The notes below the pieces were generated by a model. That model made no database searches, was not told the DNA's origin, and saw nothing but the letters and a program-made list of their open reading frames with translations. From the NCBI RefSeq assembly GCF_965218915.1, contig NZ_OZ244708.1:124001-188000 (forward strand): 64,000 bases of DNA, in the 5' to 3' direction. This document shows, piece by piece, positions 17,504 through 26,593 of the stretch. A program made the translations under genes and the position numbers. This stretch comes from Novosphingopyxis sp965218915 (GTDB lineage Bacteria; Pseudomonadota; Alphaproteobacteria; Sphingomonadales; Sphingomonadaceae). The number at the start of each line of letters is the position of its first letter. Position 1 is the first letter of the stretch.

Positions 17504-18520
17504 TCAATATTGCGGTTCTGCCGATGCGGGCAGGGCCACGGAGGGTTGGGCCATCGAGGACGGTGCATTCGCGCTAGGCTGCGCCTGCTGTACCGTGAAA
17601 GTCTGGTTGCCGGCCAGCGCACCGCTGTCGCCCATGGCCGCATTGCTGCGGCGCGGCTGGAGGATGGCGGCGTTTTCGATCCGGTCGAGCGCATCGCGGG
17701 CCTGCGCATAGCGCCGCGCCTGCGCCAGCCAGCCGGCGGCTTCGTCCTGATTCGGCAGTTTTTCGACCTCGGCAACGGCGGCGGCGATATTGCCGGCTTC
17801 GGTAAAGCGGCGCGCGCGCAATAGCCGCTGCGACGGGGCGGGCGAAGGCGTGCCTTCCCTGCGAAGGACGAACAATTCGCTGACCTCGCGCTTGATCGAG
17901 GGCCACAGCGCCTGCTTTCTGCCGCCCACCGTTAGCCGGTCGCCGATCTCGTCTAGCTCGCTCTGCAATTGCTCTAGCGTGACCGCATCGTCCGACGCAT
18001 CGATGACGATACGCACCGCATTGGGCAGCGCGTCGCCGAAGCGCAGCCGCAACTGATCGCGAATATAGCCGAGCGAAGAACCGGTATCGAGCGCGCGGCG
18101 CGCGGCAAAGGCGATCAGCAGCCCCTCGGCGCGCGTGGCGTTGCCCGAGGCGGCCTGTGCCTGCACATTGACCCGCGAGAGGCGGTCCTCCAGATCGCCG
18201 ACGCGCCGCGACAGCGCGGCATCGAGACTGGAGCCCGTATTCGCGTCACTCTGCCTGCCGACGTCCGCGGTCGGATCGCCCGGCGCGGCAACCCGGCCTT
18301 GCGCATCGATCCGCTGCGCCAGCCGGTCCACACTCGCGCTATTCGCGGGCGCGGCCTCTTCCTGCTTCGGCTCGCTTGGGGTCATCCCGAAGTCCGAACG
18401 CGTGAGCAGCCATCCCGTGGCGATAGCACCGCCCACGAAGGCGATCAACACTGCGATCAGCACGTTACGCAGGCCGGACGGGCTGCCGCCGTTGTTCCGG
18501 ATCGGCTCGTAATCGCTCAT
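17504..18520 (-). CDS. Mitofilin/Mic60-like inner-membrane protein
   Basis: A 338-residue protein with a short cytoplasmic N terminus, one membrane helix (about 19-40: NVLIAVLIAFVGGAIATGWL), a low-complexity linker, a central coiled-coil-like segment rich in Ala, Arg and Gln, and a conserved C-terminal domain (GYIRDQLRLRFGDALPNAV...) as in the alphaproteobacterial relatives of mitochondrial Mic60. A Gln/Ala/Pro-rich tail of about 40 residues follows. ATG 18520 is chosen because the membrane helix follows directly; the longer frame upstream overlaps hemD. Alphaproteobacterial mitofilin-like genes are characteristically next to hemD, which supports the call. The likely role is envelope/inner-membrane organisation. 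Confidence 0.75.
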   Translation of the reverse strand: MSDYEPIRNNGGSPSGLRNVLIAVLIAFVGGAIATGWLLTRSDFGMTPSEPKQEEAAPANSASVDRLAQRIDAQGRVAAPGDPTADVGRQSDANTGSSLDAALSRRVGDLEDRLSRVNVQAQAASGNATRAEGLLIAFAARRALDTGSSLGYIRDQLRLRFGDALPNAVRIVIDASDDAVTLEQLQSELDEIGDRLTVGGRKQALWPSIKREVSELFVLRREGTPSPAPSQRLLRARRFTEAGNIAAAVAEVEKLPNQDEAAGWLAQARRYAQARDALDRIENAAILQPRRSNAAMGDSGALAGNQTFTVQQAQPSANAPSSMAQPSVALPASAEPQY

Positions 18521-18569
18521 TTCGGTCCCCGTATCACTGCTATCGAACGACGCTTCGCGCCGGTTCGTC

Positions 18570-19256
18570 TCACGGTCTAGCCCCATGGGTCGCCGCCGAC
18601 AACAGACGCGCATCTTCGGGTGCGTCGGCAGTGGCGACGTGCCGCCAGCCCCCGCCCGCCGCGTCGGCGACATTTTCCGACAGGGCAGCAAGCGCGATGT
18701 CTTTGCGGCCGAGACCGAGCCGGTCGCATTCGGCGGCGAAATGGCGTGCGGCGCGCGGCGAGTGCAGCGCCACGGTAACCGCGCCCTTTGCCAGGCGCTC
18801 CCTGAGCGCGGGCGGCATCGGCACCGGATCGACGGCGTAGACAATGGCGGTGTCGATCAGCATGCCGGGCTCGACCAGCTCGATATGCTGGCGTCCCGCC
18901 AGCCGCAGGAAGCGCTGCGGCGTGGGCCGGGCCAATTCGTGCGCAAGCGTTTCGATCCCGGCGTCTCCGACCATCGCGACATTGAAACCGAGCGCGCGGG
19001 CGGCGGACGCGGTGGCTGCGCCGACCGCATGAACGGGCAGCGTCTGCAGCGCGGTGAGCGCGGGCCCGCCGAGCCGCAACGCGGTGGCGCTCGACACGAT
19101 CAGCGCATCGTAGAGCGCGGGGTCAGGCGGCTCCCATCGCAGCGGTTTCGCCTCGAACAAGCTGTGCACGATCGGCATAAGCCCGTTGGCGCGTGCGGCC
19201 CGCGCGGTCCGGCCCGCGCCGGGGGCGGGGCGAATGATGACGAGATCGGCGCTCAT
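18570..19256 (-). CDS. hemD: Uroporphyrinogen-III synthase
   Basis: Cyclises hydroxymethylbilane to uroporphyrinogen III in heme/siroheme synthesis. The 228-residue protein shows the two-lobed HemD pattern: RPAPGAGRTARAARANG near the N terminus, an ALIVSSATALR segment and a C-terminal VALHSPRAARHFA segment. The family is poorly conserved, so position matters: the start overlaps the hemC stop by four bases (19253-19256), giving translational coupling. The mitofilin-like gene follows 49 bases downstream, so the three probably form one transcript. Confidence 0.9.
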   Translation of the reverse strand: MSADLVIIRPAPGAGRTARAARANGLMPIVHSLFEAKPLRWEPPDPALYDALIVSSATALRLGGPALTALQTLPVHAVGAATASAARALGFNVAMVGDAGIETLAHELARPTPQRFLRLAGRQHIELVEPGMLIDTAIVYAVDPVPMPPALRERLAKGAVTVALHSPRAARHFAAECDRLGLGRKDIALAALSENVADAAGGGWRHVATADAPEDARLLSAATHGARP

Positions 19257-20209
19257 GCACGGCCTCCGTCCGGGGCGCCGCTGAACAGCGCGGCCAGTTT
19301 CCCGCTCGCCCCGCCGAGCAGGTCGCGCGCCAGATTGGCGGGCGCAGGGCCGCCGGCATCGGCGAACAGCGCGTCGGCGCGGACCTGTTCGCTGCCGTCA
19401 TTGGTCAGGATCTGGGCGGTCATGTGGATGCGTTCGTCTTTCATTACGGCATGGGCTGCGACCGGTGAGTGGCAATCGGCACCCAGCGCGTAGAGCAAAG
19501 CGCGTTCCGCGGCCACGCAGGCATGGCAAGCGCGGTCGTCAATGGCGTCGAACGCGGCATGTGCGGCGTCGTTTGCCGCCAGCGTCTCGATACCGATCGC
19601 GCCTTGCGCCGGCGCGGGCAGCATGACGCTTTCGGGCATCGCCACGCCGATACCGACCATGCCCAGCCGGTCGAGCCCGGCGGCGGCAAGCATGGTCGCG
19701 TCGGCCTCGCCGCGTTCGATCTTGGCCAGCCGCGTGCCGACATTGCCGCGAATCAGCTGAATCCGCAGATCGGGACGCAGGCTGAGGAGTTGCGCGGCGC
19801 GGCGCGGGCTGGCGGTGCCGATGCGCGCATTATGTTGCAAAGTATCTATCGACGCGGCGCCGATCAGCCGGTCGCGCGCATCGGCGCGCGGCAGGATCGC
19901 GGCGATGAGAATCGCGGCCGGGCGGATCGTCTCGACATCCTTCATCGAATGCACGGCGGCGTCGATCCGGCCTTCGCCCAGCGCCGCGTCGAGCTCGCGC
20001 GTCCACAGGGCCTTGCCGCCGATCTCGGCAAGCGCGCGGTCCTGCACCTTGTCGCCGCTCGATTGCAGCAGCACCAGTTCGATCGCCCCCTCGTCCCAGC
20101 CATGCGCCTCGATCAGCGCGCGCGCGGTCAACCGTGCTTGCGCCATCGCCAGCGGAGAGCGGCGCGTGCCGAGGCGCAAGGGGCGAGCGGGGGAGAAGGC
20201 ATCGGGCAT
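19253..20209 (-). CDS. hemC: Porphobilinogen deaminase (hydroxymethylbilane synthase)
   Basis: Polymerises four porphobilinogens into hydroxymethylbilane. The 318-residue protein carries LRLGTRRSPLAMAQA at the N terminus, the active-site VHSMKDV around 87-92 (catalytic Asp91), the arginine-rich IGTASPRRAAQ and RGNVGTRL stretches that bind substrate carboxylates, and Cys231 in CHACVAAERALL as the dipyrromethane-cofactor attachment residue. ATG 20209 begins just before the conserved start of the fold. It is divergent from tsaD with only 44 bases between starts, so both promoters must lie in or overlap this gap. Confidence 0.96.
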   Translation of the reverse strand: MPDAFSPARPLRLGTRRSPLAMAQARLTARALIEAHGWDEGAIELVLLQSSGDKVQDRALAEIGGKALWTRELDAALGEGRIDAAVHSMKDVETIRPAAILIAAILPRADARDRLIGAASIDTLQHNARIGTASPRRAAQLLSLRPDLRIQLIRGNVGTRLAKIERGEADATMLAAAGLDRLGMVGIGVAMPESVMLPAPAQGAIGIETLAANDAAHAAFDAIDDRACHACVAAERALLYALGADCHSPVAAHAVMKDERIHMTAQILTNDGSEQVRADALFADAGGPAPANLARDLLGGASGKLAALFSGAPDGGRA

Positions 20210-20253
20210 GATGCGCCTTGTGCTAGCGATGCCGCCCGCTAAGGAAAAGGGCA

Positions 20254-21288
20254 ATGGCGGTCATATTGGGTCTGGAATCGAGCTGCGACGAGACCGCGGC
20301 GGCGCTGGTGACGAGCGACCGGCGGATCATCGCGCACCGGCTGGCGGGTCAAGAGGAGCGCCACCGGCCGTATGGCGGCGTGGTACCCGAAATCGCCGCC
20401 CGCGCGCATGCCGAGAAGATGACGCCGCTGGTCGAAGCGGTGTTCGCGGAGGCGGGCGCCAGGCTGTCCGACGTCGACGCGATCGCCGCGACCGCGGGGC
20501 CGGGGCTGATCGGCGGGGTGATGGTCGGGCTCGTCACCGGCAAGGCGCTGGCGCTGGCGAGCGGCAAACCGCTGATCGCGGTCAACCATCTGGAGGGCCA
20601 TGCGCTGTCGCCGAGACTCGTCGATCCCGATCTCGATTTCCCCTATCTGCTGCTGCTCGTCTCGGGCGGCCATTGCCAGATTTTGCGGGTGAACGGCGTC
20701 GGCGCCTATGAACGGCTGGCCACGACGATCGACGATGCGGCGGGCGAGGCATTTGACAAGACCGCCAAATTGCTCGGCCTCGGCTTTCCGGGCGGTCCGG
20801 CGGTGGAAAAGGCGGCGGAAAGTGGCGATCCGCACGCCGTGCCGCTGCCGCGTCCGCTCGCTGGGTCGAAGGAACCGCATTTCAGCTTCGCCGGCCTCAA
20901 GAGCGCCGTGCTGCGCGCCAGCGAGAGTGGGCAATATGGCGCGGAAGATATCGCCGCCTCGTTCCAGATGGCGGTGATCGATTGCCTGCGCGACCGGCTG
21001 AACCATATACTCGATCGCACCGAAAGACTGGCCGCGCTGGTCGTCGCGGGCGGGGTTGCCGCCAATGGCGCGGTGCGCGCGATGCTGCAGGAACTGGCGG
21101 GTGAGCGCGACATGCGCTTCGTCGCGCCGCCGCTGTGGCTGTGCACCGACAATGCCGCGATGATCGCCTGGGCCGGGGCTGAGCGCTTCGCCGCCGGGCT
21201 GAACGATCCGCTCGACATCCCGGCGCGTCCGCGCTGGCCGCTCGATGAAACCGCTTCGGCCGTCCGCGGCGCGGGCGTTAAAGCGTGA
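20254..21288 (+). CDS. tsaD: tRNA N6-threonylcarbamoyladenosine transferase
   Basis: Catalytic subunit that transfers threonylcarbamoyl to A37 of ANN-decoding tRNAs. It has the ASKHA fold with GLESSCDETAAAL at the N terminus, metal-binding His residues in HAEKMTPL and NHLEGHALS, and the nucleotide-binding LLVSGGHCQI and VAGGVAANGAVR segments. Its 344 residues are the usual length. It overlaps gpsA by four bases (21285-21288), so the two are cotranslated. The partner genes tsaB, tsaC and tsaE are not in the window. Confidence 0.97.
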   Translation: MAVILGLESSCDETAAALVTSDRRIIAHRLAGQEERHRPYGGVVPEIAARAHAEKMTPLVEAVFAEAGARLSDVDAIAATAGPGLIGGVMVGLVTGKALALASGKPLIAVNHLEGHALSPRLVDPDLDFPYLLLLVSGGHCQILRVNGVGAYERLATTIDDAAGEAFDKTAKLLGLGFPGGPAVEKAAESGDPHAVPLPRPLAGSKEPHFSFAGLKSAVLRASESGQYGAEDIAASFQMAVIDCLRDRLNHILDRTERLAALVVAGGVAANGAVRAMLQELAGERDMRFVAPPLWLCTDNAAMIAWAGAERFAAGLNDPLDIPARPRWPLDETASAVRGAGVKA

Positions 21289-22313
21289 ACGCGGCCGACC
21301 CCCCGATCGCCGGCATCGTCGGCGCCGGCGCCTGGGGCACCGCCTTGGCGCAGGTGCTGACGAGCGAGGGCGGCACGGTGCGCCTGTGGGCGCGCGAGCG
21401 CGAGGTCGTGGAAGCAATCGCCGGAACCGGCACGAACAGGATCTTCCTGCCCGACACTCCGCTGTCGTCCGGCGTGCTGGCGACCGGCGACATCGCCGAT
21501 CTTGCCGATTGTCCGGTTCTGTTGATCGTAACGCCGGCACAATATCTGCGTTCGGCGCTCGGCACTTTGCCCGATGGCGACGCGCCGCTGCTGCTGTGCG
21601 CCAAGGGCATCGAGGCGGACACCGGCCTGCTCATGTGCGATGTCGCGCGAGAGGTAGCGCCCGGCCGAAAGGTTGCGATCCTTTCCGGACCGACCTTTGC
21701 GCACGAGGTCGCGCGTGGACAGCCTGCCGCGGTGACGCTTGCCTGCGAGAGCGAGGCGTTGTGGGACGATCTCTCCCCGCGCATTGCCCGGCCCGCCTTC
21801 CGGCCCTATTATTCGGACGATCTGGTCGGCGCGGAGATCGGCGGCGCGGTGAAGAACGTGCTGGCCATCGGCTGCGGCGTGGTCGCGGGCGCCGGGCTGG
21901 GTCTCAACGCGCGCGCGGCGCTGATCGGGCGCGGGTTCGCCGAAATGACCCGTTTCGGTCTGGCCAAGGGCGCGCGGGCGGAAACATTATCGGGCCTGTC
22001 CGGGCTGGGCGATCTGGTGCTGACCTGCAGCTCGGAAAATTCGCGCAATTTCTCGCTCGGCAAGGGACTGGGCGAAGGTACGCCCGCCGCCGATTTGCTG
22101 TCGGGCCGCCGCACGGTGGCGGAGGGCGCGGCGACGGCACCGGTGCTGGCGCGTGAGGCGGCGAGCATGGGCGTGGACATGCCGATCGTGCAGGCGGTCT
22201 GCCGCTTGCTGGACGGCACGCAAAGCGTGGACGAGGTGATCGGCGGTCTGCTCGCGCGGCCGCTGCGCGCCGAACGGCCCGGTCCCGCCGGTCGTCCGAA
22301 AGGCCGAGGCTAG
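21285..22313 (+). CDS. gpsA: NAD(P)H-dependent glycerol-3-phosphate dehydrogenase
   Basis: Reduces dihydroxyacetone phosphate to sn-glycerol-3-phosphate for phospholipid synthesis. The Rossmann motif GAGAWGTALA is at the N terminus. The catalytic Lys lies in EIGGAVKNVLAIGCG, and the substrate-binding segment GLSGLGDLVLTCSSENSRN is complete. The protein ends with a short basic tail (residues about 325-342) beyond the conserved core. It is coupled to tsaD by a 4-base overlap; the flippase gene follows after 46 bases with its own strong ribosome-binding site. Confidence 0.96.
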   Translation: MNAADPPIAGIVGAGAWGTALAQVLTSEGGTVRLWAREREVVEAIAGTGTNRIFLPDTPLSSGVLATGDIADLADCPVLLIVTPAQYLRSALGTLPDGDAPLLLCAKGIEADTGLLMCDVAREVAPGRKVAILSGPTFAHEVARGQPAAVTLACESEALWDDLSPRIARPAFRPYYSDDLVGAEIGGAVKNVLAIGCGVVAGAGLGLNARAALIGRGFAEMTRFGLAKGARAETLSGLSGLGDLVLTCSSENSRNFSLGKGLGEGTPAADLLSGRRTVAEGAATAPVLAREAASMGVDMPIVQAVCRLLDGTQSVDEVIGGLLARPLRAERPGPAGRPKGRG

Positions 22314-22359
22314 CGCGTCCGCCAAGGGACGGCTAGACGGGCGGATCAGGAGGGCCAGG

Positions 22360-23889
22360 GTGGACGGCAGCAGCGCGCGCGACGCGCGGGACATTGCGGC
22401 GCTTGCCAAGGGCGGGCGGACCAACATCTTCGGCTTTCTGCTGCGTCTCGCCGCGCGCCTGCCGTTCCTGTTCATCGCCGGGCGGCTGTACGGACCGGAT
22501 TTGCTCGGGCGGTTTGCCTACGCGATCCTGATCGTCGAATTCGCAGCGCAGCTCGCCACCATGGGCTTGCGCCGCGGCCTCGCCGAACAATTGTCCGAAA
22601 CCGAAGAGGGCCACAGCGCGGTGGTCTATGACGGCATATTGCTGTCGGTGCTGGTGTCGCTGCTGGCCGCCGGGTTTTTGATCGCGGTGCCGCAGATCAT
22701 GTATCCCAGCACCGCGATCCATGGTCTGGATCGAATGCTCCCGCTGGTCATTCCCGCCATCGCGATAACCGAAATAACCTTGGCCGCGCTGGCCTATCGC
22801 TACGATATCAAGGCGACGGTGCGCGCGCGCGCCATCGTCGAACCCTGGGTGGTGTCGATCACCGCCTTCCCGCTCTATTATCTGTTCCCACGCGACGGGC
22901 TGGTCATCTCCTACGTCATCTCGATGGTGGCGGCGCTGGTCACCGCGCTGTGGCCGTTCTTCAGGAGCTATGGCCCGCCCAAGAACTGGCGGCCGAAACT
23001 GTCCGTGATGATCGCAATGAGCCGCCGCAACTTTCCGCTCGCCGCCGCCGACGGGGTGGAATGGGGCAGCCGCCGTCTCGATCTGGCGATCCTCGGCCTG
23101 TTCGCCTCGCCCGCGGTGGTCGGCATCTATTATGTCGCGCAGCAGGTGGCGAGCCTGCCGCAGAAGCTGAAAACCAGCTTCGATCCGATCCTGGGCCCGG
23201 TCATCACCCGCAACCTGAAGGAAGACCGCAAGGCCGCCATCGCCGCGCAGGTCAGCCAGGTCGGCTTCTGGATCATCGCCGCGCAAATGGGCGTGAGTTT
23301 GGCGCTGGGCCTGCCGGGCGAGGCGGTGATGGGCGTCATCGGGCCCGAATTCGTCGGCGGCACCGGCGCGCTCGCCTTTTTGCTGATGGCCGAGGTGGCC
23401 GCCGCGCCCGCGGTGGTGAGCGAGGCGACGCTGGTTTACATTGCGCGCCACCGCAATCTCACCATTTCGCTTAGCGTGCTGGCCTTCCAGGGAGTGCTGA
23501 CGGTCGGATTGCTGATGCTCGCGCGGCATCTCGATTTCCCACCGCTCTATGTCGGCGCGATGCCGGCGCTGGCGCTGATGCTGGCGCTCGGGCTGATGTC
23601 GGCGATCAAGGCGCGGCTTCTATCCAAGCTGCTCGAGGCGCCGGTCGGCGTGTGGCGCTGGGCGCTGATCTGGGCCTCGGGCGCGGCGGTGGTGATCTTC
23701 TATCTGTTCTCGATGCTGCCCGAATGGACCGAGCTGATTCTCGGTATCCCGGCGATCATGCTCGCTTATGGCGTGGTCATCTGGAAGCGTGGCTTCGGCG
23801 ACGACGACCGCGCGCTGTTCCGCAAGGCGGGCGAGCGTGAACAGCGCGAAAGCAAGGAAGAAAAAGCGCTGCGTGAGGCGCAGAATTAG
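22360..23889 (+). CDS. Polysaccharide/lipid-linked oligosaccharide flippase (Wzx-like)
   Basis: Inner-membrane protein of 509 residues with about 12-14 hydrophobic helices, of the MOP (MATE/PST) superfamily. Family-like features are the N-terminal AKGGRTNIFGFLLRLAARLPFLF and the paired repeats of helices with small residues. It probably flips undecaprenyl-linked glycans for exopolysaccharide or LPS. The start is GTG 22360, supported by a perfect AGGAGG six bases upstream. A charged Glu/Lys/Arg tail of about 25 residues ends the protein. No glycosyltransferase cluster flanks it, so the exact glycan is unknown. An inverted repeat at 23901 may terminate transcription. Confidence 0.8.
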   Translation: MDGSSARDARDIAALAKGGRTNIFGFLLRLAARLPFLFIAGRLYGPDLLGRFAYAILIVEFAAQLATMGLRRGLAEQLSETEEGHSAVVYDGILLSVLVSLLAAGFLIAVPQIMYPSTAIHGLDRMLPLVIPAIAITEITLAALAYRYDIKATVRARAIVEPWVVSITAFPLYYLFPRDGLVISYVISMVAALVTALWPFFRSYGPPKNWRPKLSVMIAMSRRNFPLAAADGVEWGSRRLDLAILGLFASPAVVGIYYVAQQVASLPQKLKTSFDPILGPVITRNLKEDRKAAIAAQVSQVGFWIIAAQMGVSLALGLPGEAVMGVIGPEFVGGTGALAFLLMAEVAAAPAVVSEATLVYIARHRNLTISLSVLAFQGVLTVGLLMLARHLDFPPLYVGAMPALALMLALGLMSAIKARLLSKLLEAPVGVWRWALIWASGAAVVIFYLFSMLPEWTELILGIPAIMLAYGVVIWKRGFGDDDRALFRKAGEREQRESKEEKALREAQN

Positions 23890-23900
23890 GGGATCAGCTA

Positions 23901-23934
23901 CTCCGTCGTTCCCGTCCAGACGGAAGCGACGGAG
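23901..23934. terminator. Inverted repeat between convergent genes, probable bidirectional terminator
   Basis: CTCCGTCG (23901-23908) pairs with CGACGGAG (23927-23934), and inner bases CGT/ACG extend the hairpin. It lies 12 bases after the flippase stop and 36 bases past the adenosine kinase stop on the other strand. No clear T run follows, so termination is inferred from position and stem stability. Confidence 0.5.
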
Positions 23935-23970
23935 CAATATGGTGACAGGCTGCGAAGCTTCTTAGCCCAG

Positions 23971-24951
23971 TTACTCGTCCATCAGCCGTTGCAGGTTCTT
24001 TTCCGGGCGCGCGCCAAAATGCGAGACGATTTCAGCCGCCACGATCGCGCCCATCTGCAGGCAGCGATCGATACTCTCGCCCTTGACCCGCCCGGCCAGA
24101 AAGCCCGCGGCGAACAGATCGCCCGCGCCGGTGGTATCGACGACGCTGGTCGGCAGCGCCGCGACTTCGTAGCGCTTGCCGTCCTGGATCGCGATCGCCC
24201 CGCGCGGCCCGCGCGTGATCACCAGCAGCGGCACGTCCCGCGCCAGCGTTTCGATCGCGGCCTCGGGATCGCTGTCCTCCAAGATTCCGGCCTCTTCCTC
24301 GTTCGCGAACAATATGTCGATCATGTTGTCGTCGATCAGCTTGCGGAAATCCTCGCGATGCGTGCGCACACAAAAATCCGCGCATGTGCCGAATGCTATC
24401 TCGGTCCGCGCCTTGCGCGCTATCTCGATGGCCTGGCGCATGGCGGCGCGGGGCTCCGGCGGGTCCCACATATAGCCTTCCAGAAACAGGATGCGGGCAT
24501 TGGAGACGGCATCGTCGCTGATCGCGCTGGCGGGCAGATAATGCGATGCGCCCAGAAACGTGTTCATCGTGCGCTCGCCATCGGGCGTGACCAGGATCAG
24601 GCAGCGGCCCGTCGGCGCGTCCTCGGCGCCCGGGGGAACGGCGAAGTCGACGCCCGCCGCCCGCAGGTCGTGCGCGTAGAATTTGCCCAGTTCGTCATCG
24701 GCCACCTGACCGATGAAGCTGCATTTGGCGCCGAGCATCGCCAGCCCGCTCAGCGTGTTGGCCGCCGCCCCGCCGCTCACCTGCTTGCCCGGTCCCATGG
24801 CTTCATAGAGGCCGACCGCGCGCTCGGCGTCGATCAGATCCATGCCGCCCTTCACCAGCTTTTGATCGGTAATGAAGGCGTCGCTGGCGCTGGATATCAC
24901 ATCGACGATGGCATTGCCGATGGCGAGGACGTCGTAGGGGGTGTCGGTCAT
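23971..24951 (-). CDS. PfkB-family adenosine kinase
   Basis: Phosphorylates adenosine (or a related nucleoside) with ATP. The 326-residue ribokinase-like protein begins YDVLAIGNAIVDVI, has the GGAAANTLSGLAMLG substrate-binding segment near residue 60, and the catalytic VDTTGAGDLFAAGF signature near 270 with the base Asp. A SFIGQVADDELG segment also matches the family. ATG 24951 follows the conserved start of homologues; the upstream part of the open frame is unlike the family. It is convergent with the flippase and stands alone. PfkB members can use other sugars, so the substrate is a family-level inference. Confidence 0.85.
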   Translation of the reverse strand: MTDTPYDVLAIGNAIVDVISSASDAFITDQKLVKGGMDLIDAERAVGLYEAMGPGKQVSGGAAANTLSGLAMLGAKCSFIGQVADDELGKFYAHDLRAAGVDFAVPPGAEDAPTGRCLILVTPDGERTMNTFLGASHYLPASAISDDAVSNARILFLEGYMWDPPEPRAAMRQAIEIARKARTEIAFGTCADFCVRTHREDFRKLIDDNMIDILFANEEEAGILEDSDPEAAIETLARDVPLLVITRGPRGAIAIQDGKRYEVAALPTSVVDTTGAGDLFAAGFLAGRVKGESIDRCLQMGAIVAAEIVSHFGARPEKNLQRLMDE

Positions 24952-25076
24952 TGGGGTCTCCGGAGAGGATGAAGCATTGCCGCGCGGCCTAAAGCGGCGG
25001 GGAGCGGCAGGCAAGGGGCGGCGCGTCTCAAGAGCGATTGACCGGCAGGGGGCGTCTGCGTCATGGAACAGCCGTT

Positions 25077-25790
25077 ATGCTGCGTGCCCTTGCCCTGTCC
25101 GTCCGCCAGCTTGGCGACCGCGCGATTCTGGCGGTGCTGCTGAAGAGCGTGGCGCTGACGCTGCTGATCTTCGCCTTGCTGGGGACCGGCGTCTATTTCG
25201 GCTTCGGATGGATGCTTGCCCGGATCGGCTGGAACGCGGCGTCGACCAGCCTGGTCGCGGCGGCGGGCGCGCTGATCCTGGCCGTGTTCGGCGGGCTCGT
25301 GATGTTCCGCGCGGTGGCGCTGGCGGTGGTCGGCTTTTTCGCCGAGGATGTCGTCGCGGCGGTCGAGCGGCGCCATTATCCGGCGCGCGCGGCGAGCGCG
25401 GTGCCGCCGTCCGCCTGGCGCGGCCTGAGGATCGGTCTGCGATCGGCGCTGCGGGCGGTGCTCTACAATCTGCTCGCATTGCCCCTTTACCTTGCGCTGT
25501 TGATCACCGCGGTGGGCGCGCCGATGGTGTTCCTGATCGTCAACGGCCTATTGATCGGCAAGGATTTGCAACAGATGGTCGTCGCGCGCCACGATGCCGT
25601 GCTCGACAACGCGCCCGAGCGGCCCAAACCTCCTGAGAAAATCGCGCCGGTGCCGCGCTTCGTGCTGGGCCTTGCTGCGGCAGCGGGGCTCGGCATACCC
25701 TTTATCAATCTGATCGTTCCGGTTATTGCCGCCGCCATGGCCACACACATGATCCATGGGCCGCGTTCGGGCAGGACGGTGACGCAATGA
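25077..25790 (+). CDS. EI24/CysZ-like integral membrane protein
   Basis: A 237-residue polytopic protein with about five to six hydrophobic segments and the EI24 (PF07264-like) organisation, ending in a conserved GIPFINLIVPVIAAAMATHM stretch. ATG 25077 places the first helix after a short LALSVRQLGDRAIL leader. EI24 proteins include the sulfate permease CysZ, but CysZ motifs are not clear here and function is uncertain. The stop overlaps the start of a small lipoprotein gene (25787-25790), so the two are coupled and may act together in the envelope. Confidence 0.75.
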   Translation: MLRALALSVRQLGDRAILAVLLKSVALTLLIFALLGTGVYFGFGWMLARIGWNAASTSLVAAAGALILAVFGGLVMFRAVALAVVGFFAEDVVAAVERRHYPARAASAVPPSAWRGLRIGLRSALRAVLYNLLALPLYLALLITAVGAPMVFLIVNGLLIGKDLQQMVVARHDAVLDNAPERPKPPEKIAPVPRFVLGLAAAAGLGIPFINLIVPVIAAAMATHMIHGPRSGRTVTQ

Positions 25791-26161
25791 ACAAGATACC
25801 GGCGATTGCCGCCCTGTCGCTGCTGTGCGCGGCCTGCGCCACCGTTCCGGCGACCTCGCCCGCCAAGCCGGTCGGCATTCCAGGCATATCGAACGCCAAC
25901 GCGATGGGCGACACACATGGACTGGAAGCGGTGCTCGGCCGGGACGAGCAGGCGCTGAAACGCCTGTTCGGCGAGCCGCGGCTGGATGTGGTCGAGCCGG
26001 TCGGGCACAAGCTGCAGTTCATCGGCGCGCCGTGCATTCTCGATGCCTATCTCTACGCCGACAAGAGCGGGCGCGAGGTCGTGACCCATGTCGATGCGCG
26101 GCGGCGCGACGGCGCGGCGGTCGACCGCGCGGCCTGCGTGGCGGCGCTGCAGGCAAAATAG
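25787..26161 (+). CDS. Small conserved lipoprotein
   Basis: A 124-residue protein with a type II signal (AALSLLCAAC, lipidated Cys at 18) and a short Pro/Ala spacer. The mature domain contains LEAVLGRDEQALKRLFGEPRLDVVEPVGHKLQF in pieces reminiscent of SmpA/OmlA-type or outer-membrane assembly lipoproteins, and two cysteines (in the PCILDAYLY and RAACVAAL segments) that could form a disulfide. Function unknown. It overlaps the EI24 gene by four bases and should be made from the same message. Confidence 0.75.
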   Translation: MNKIPAIAALSLLCAACATVPATSPAKPVGIPGISNANAMGDTHGLEAVLGRDEQALKRLFGEPRLDVVEPVGHKLQFIGAPCILDAYLYADKSGREVVTHVDARRRDGAAVDRAACVAALQAK

Positions 26162-26593
26162 GGCGCTTTCGTCGCCGGGAAGCACTCGGCGCGCGCACGA
26201 GGCTATTTGCGGATTGAAGCGCCTTGTCGCGATCGGAAGTTCGCAAACGGCGCGATACGTCCCCCCCTTTTCACTCTCCGCGCGAACCGGCCCGAACATG
26301 CGCGCCTGCCACCGGAAACGGCGGGGCGGGGCGGCGAGCGTGCGAAAGGCGGGCGAATCCATTTTGGCCTCCATGATCGGCGGTCGAAGAACATAGCACG
26401 AACATAACCGTGTAGGGAAGACAGTTAGCGGACCGGTGTGCATTCGGGGGAATTCAGAGGGAGCGACAACTTTTCTGCCATATGAAACCATAAGTCCTGA
26501 GCTTGTCGAAGGACGATTCTCGATCGAGAATGGACGTGCAGTTGTGGGCCACCCTTCGACAGGCTCAGGGCTACGGATTTTTACATCCGATTA
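26162..26593. other. 432-base intergenic region with one dispersed repeat
   Basis: Lies between the convergent lipoprotein and queG genes. No credible gene on either strand. The right part (26492-26578) is a copy of the dispersed inverted-repeat family described separately; the left part shows no clear structure. Confidence 0.6.
26492..26578. repeat. Dispersed inverted repeat, type A copy 1
   Basis: Left arm AAGTCCTGAGCTTGTCGAAG and right arm CTTCGACAGGCTCAGGGCTA are imperfect complements about 45 bases apart. Between them sits the perfect 16-bp palindrome ATTCTCGATCGAGAAT (26516-26531). Other copies in the window are at 35980, 46644 and (degenerate) 47101; a related subtype with CCGTTCG ends is at 53124 and 57744. 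Confidence 0.8.
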
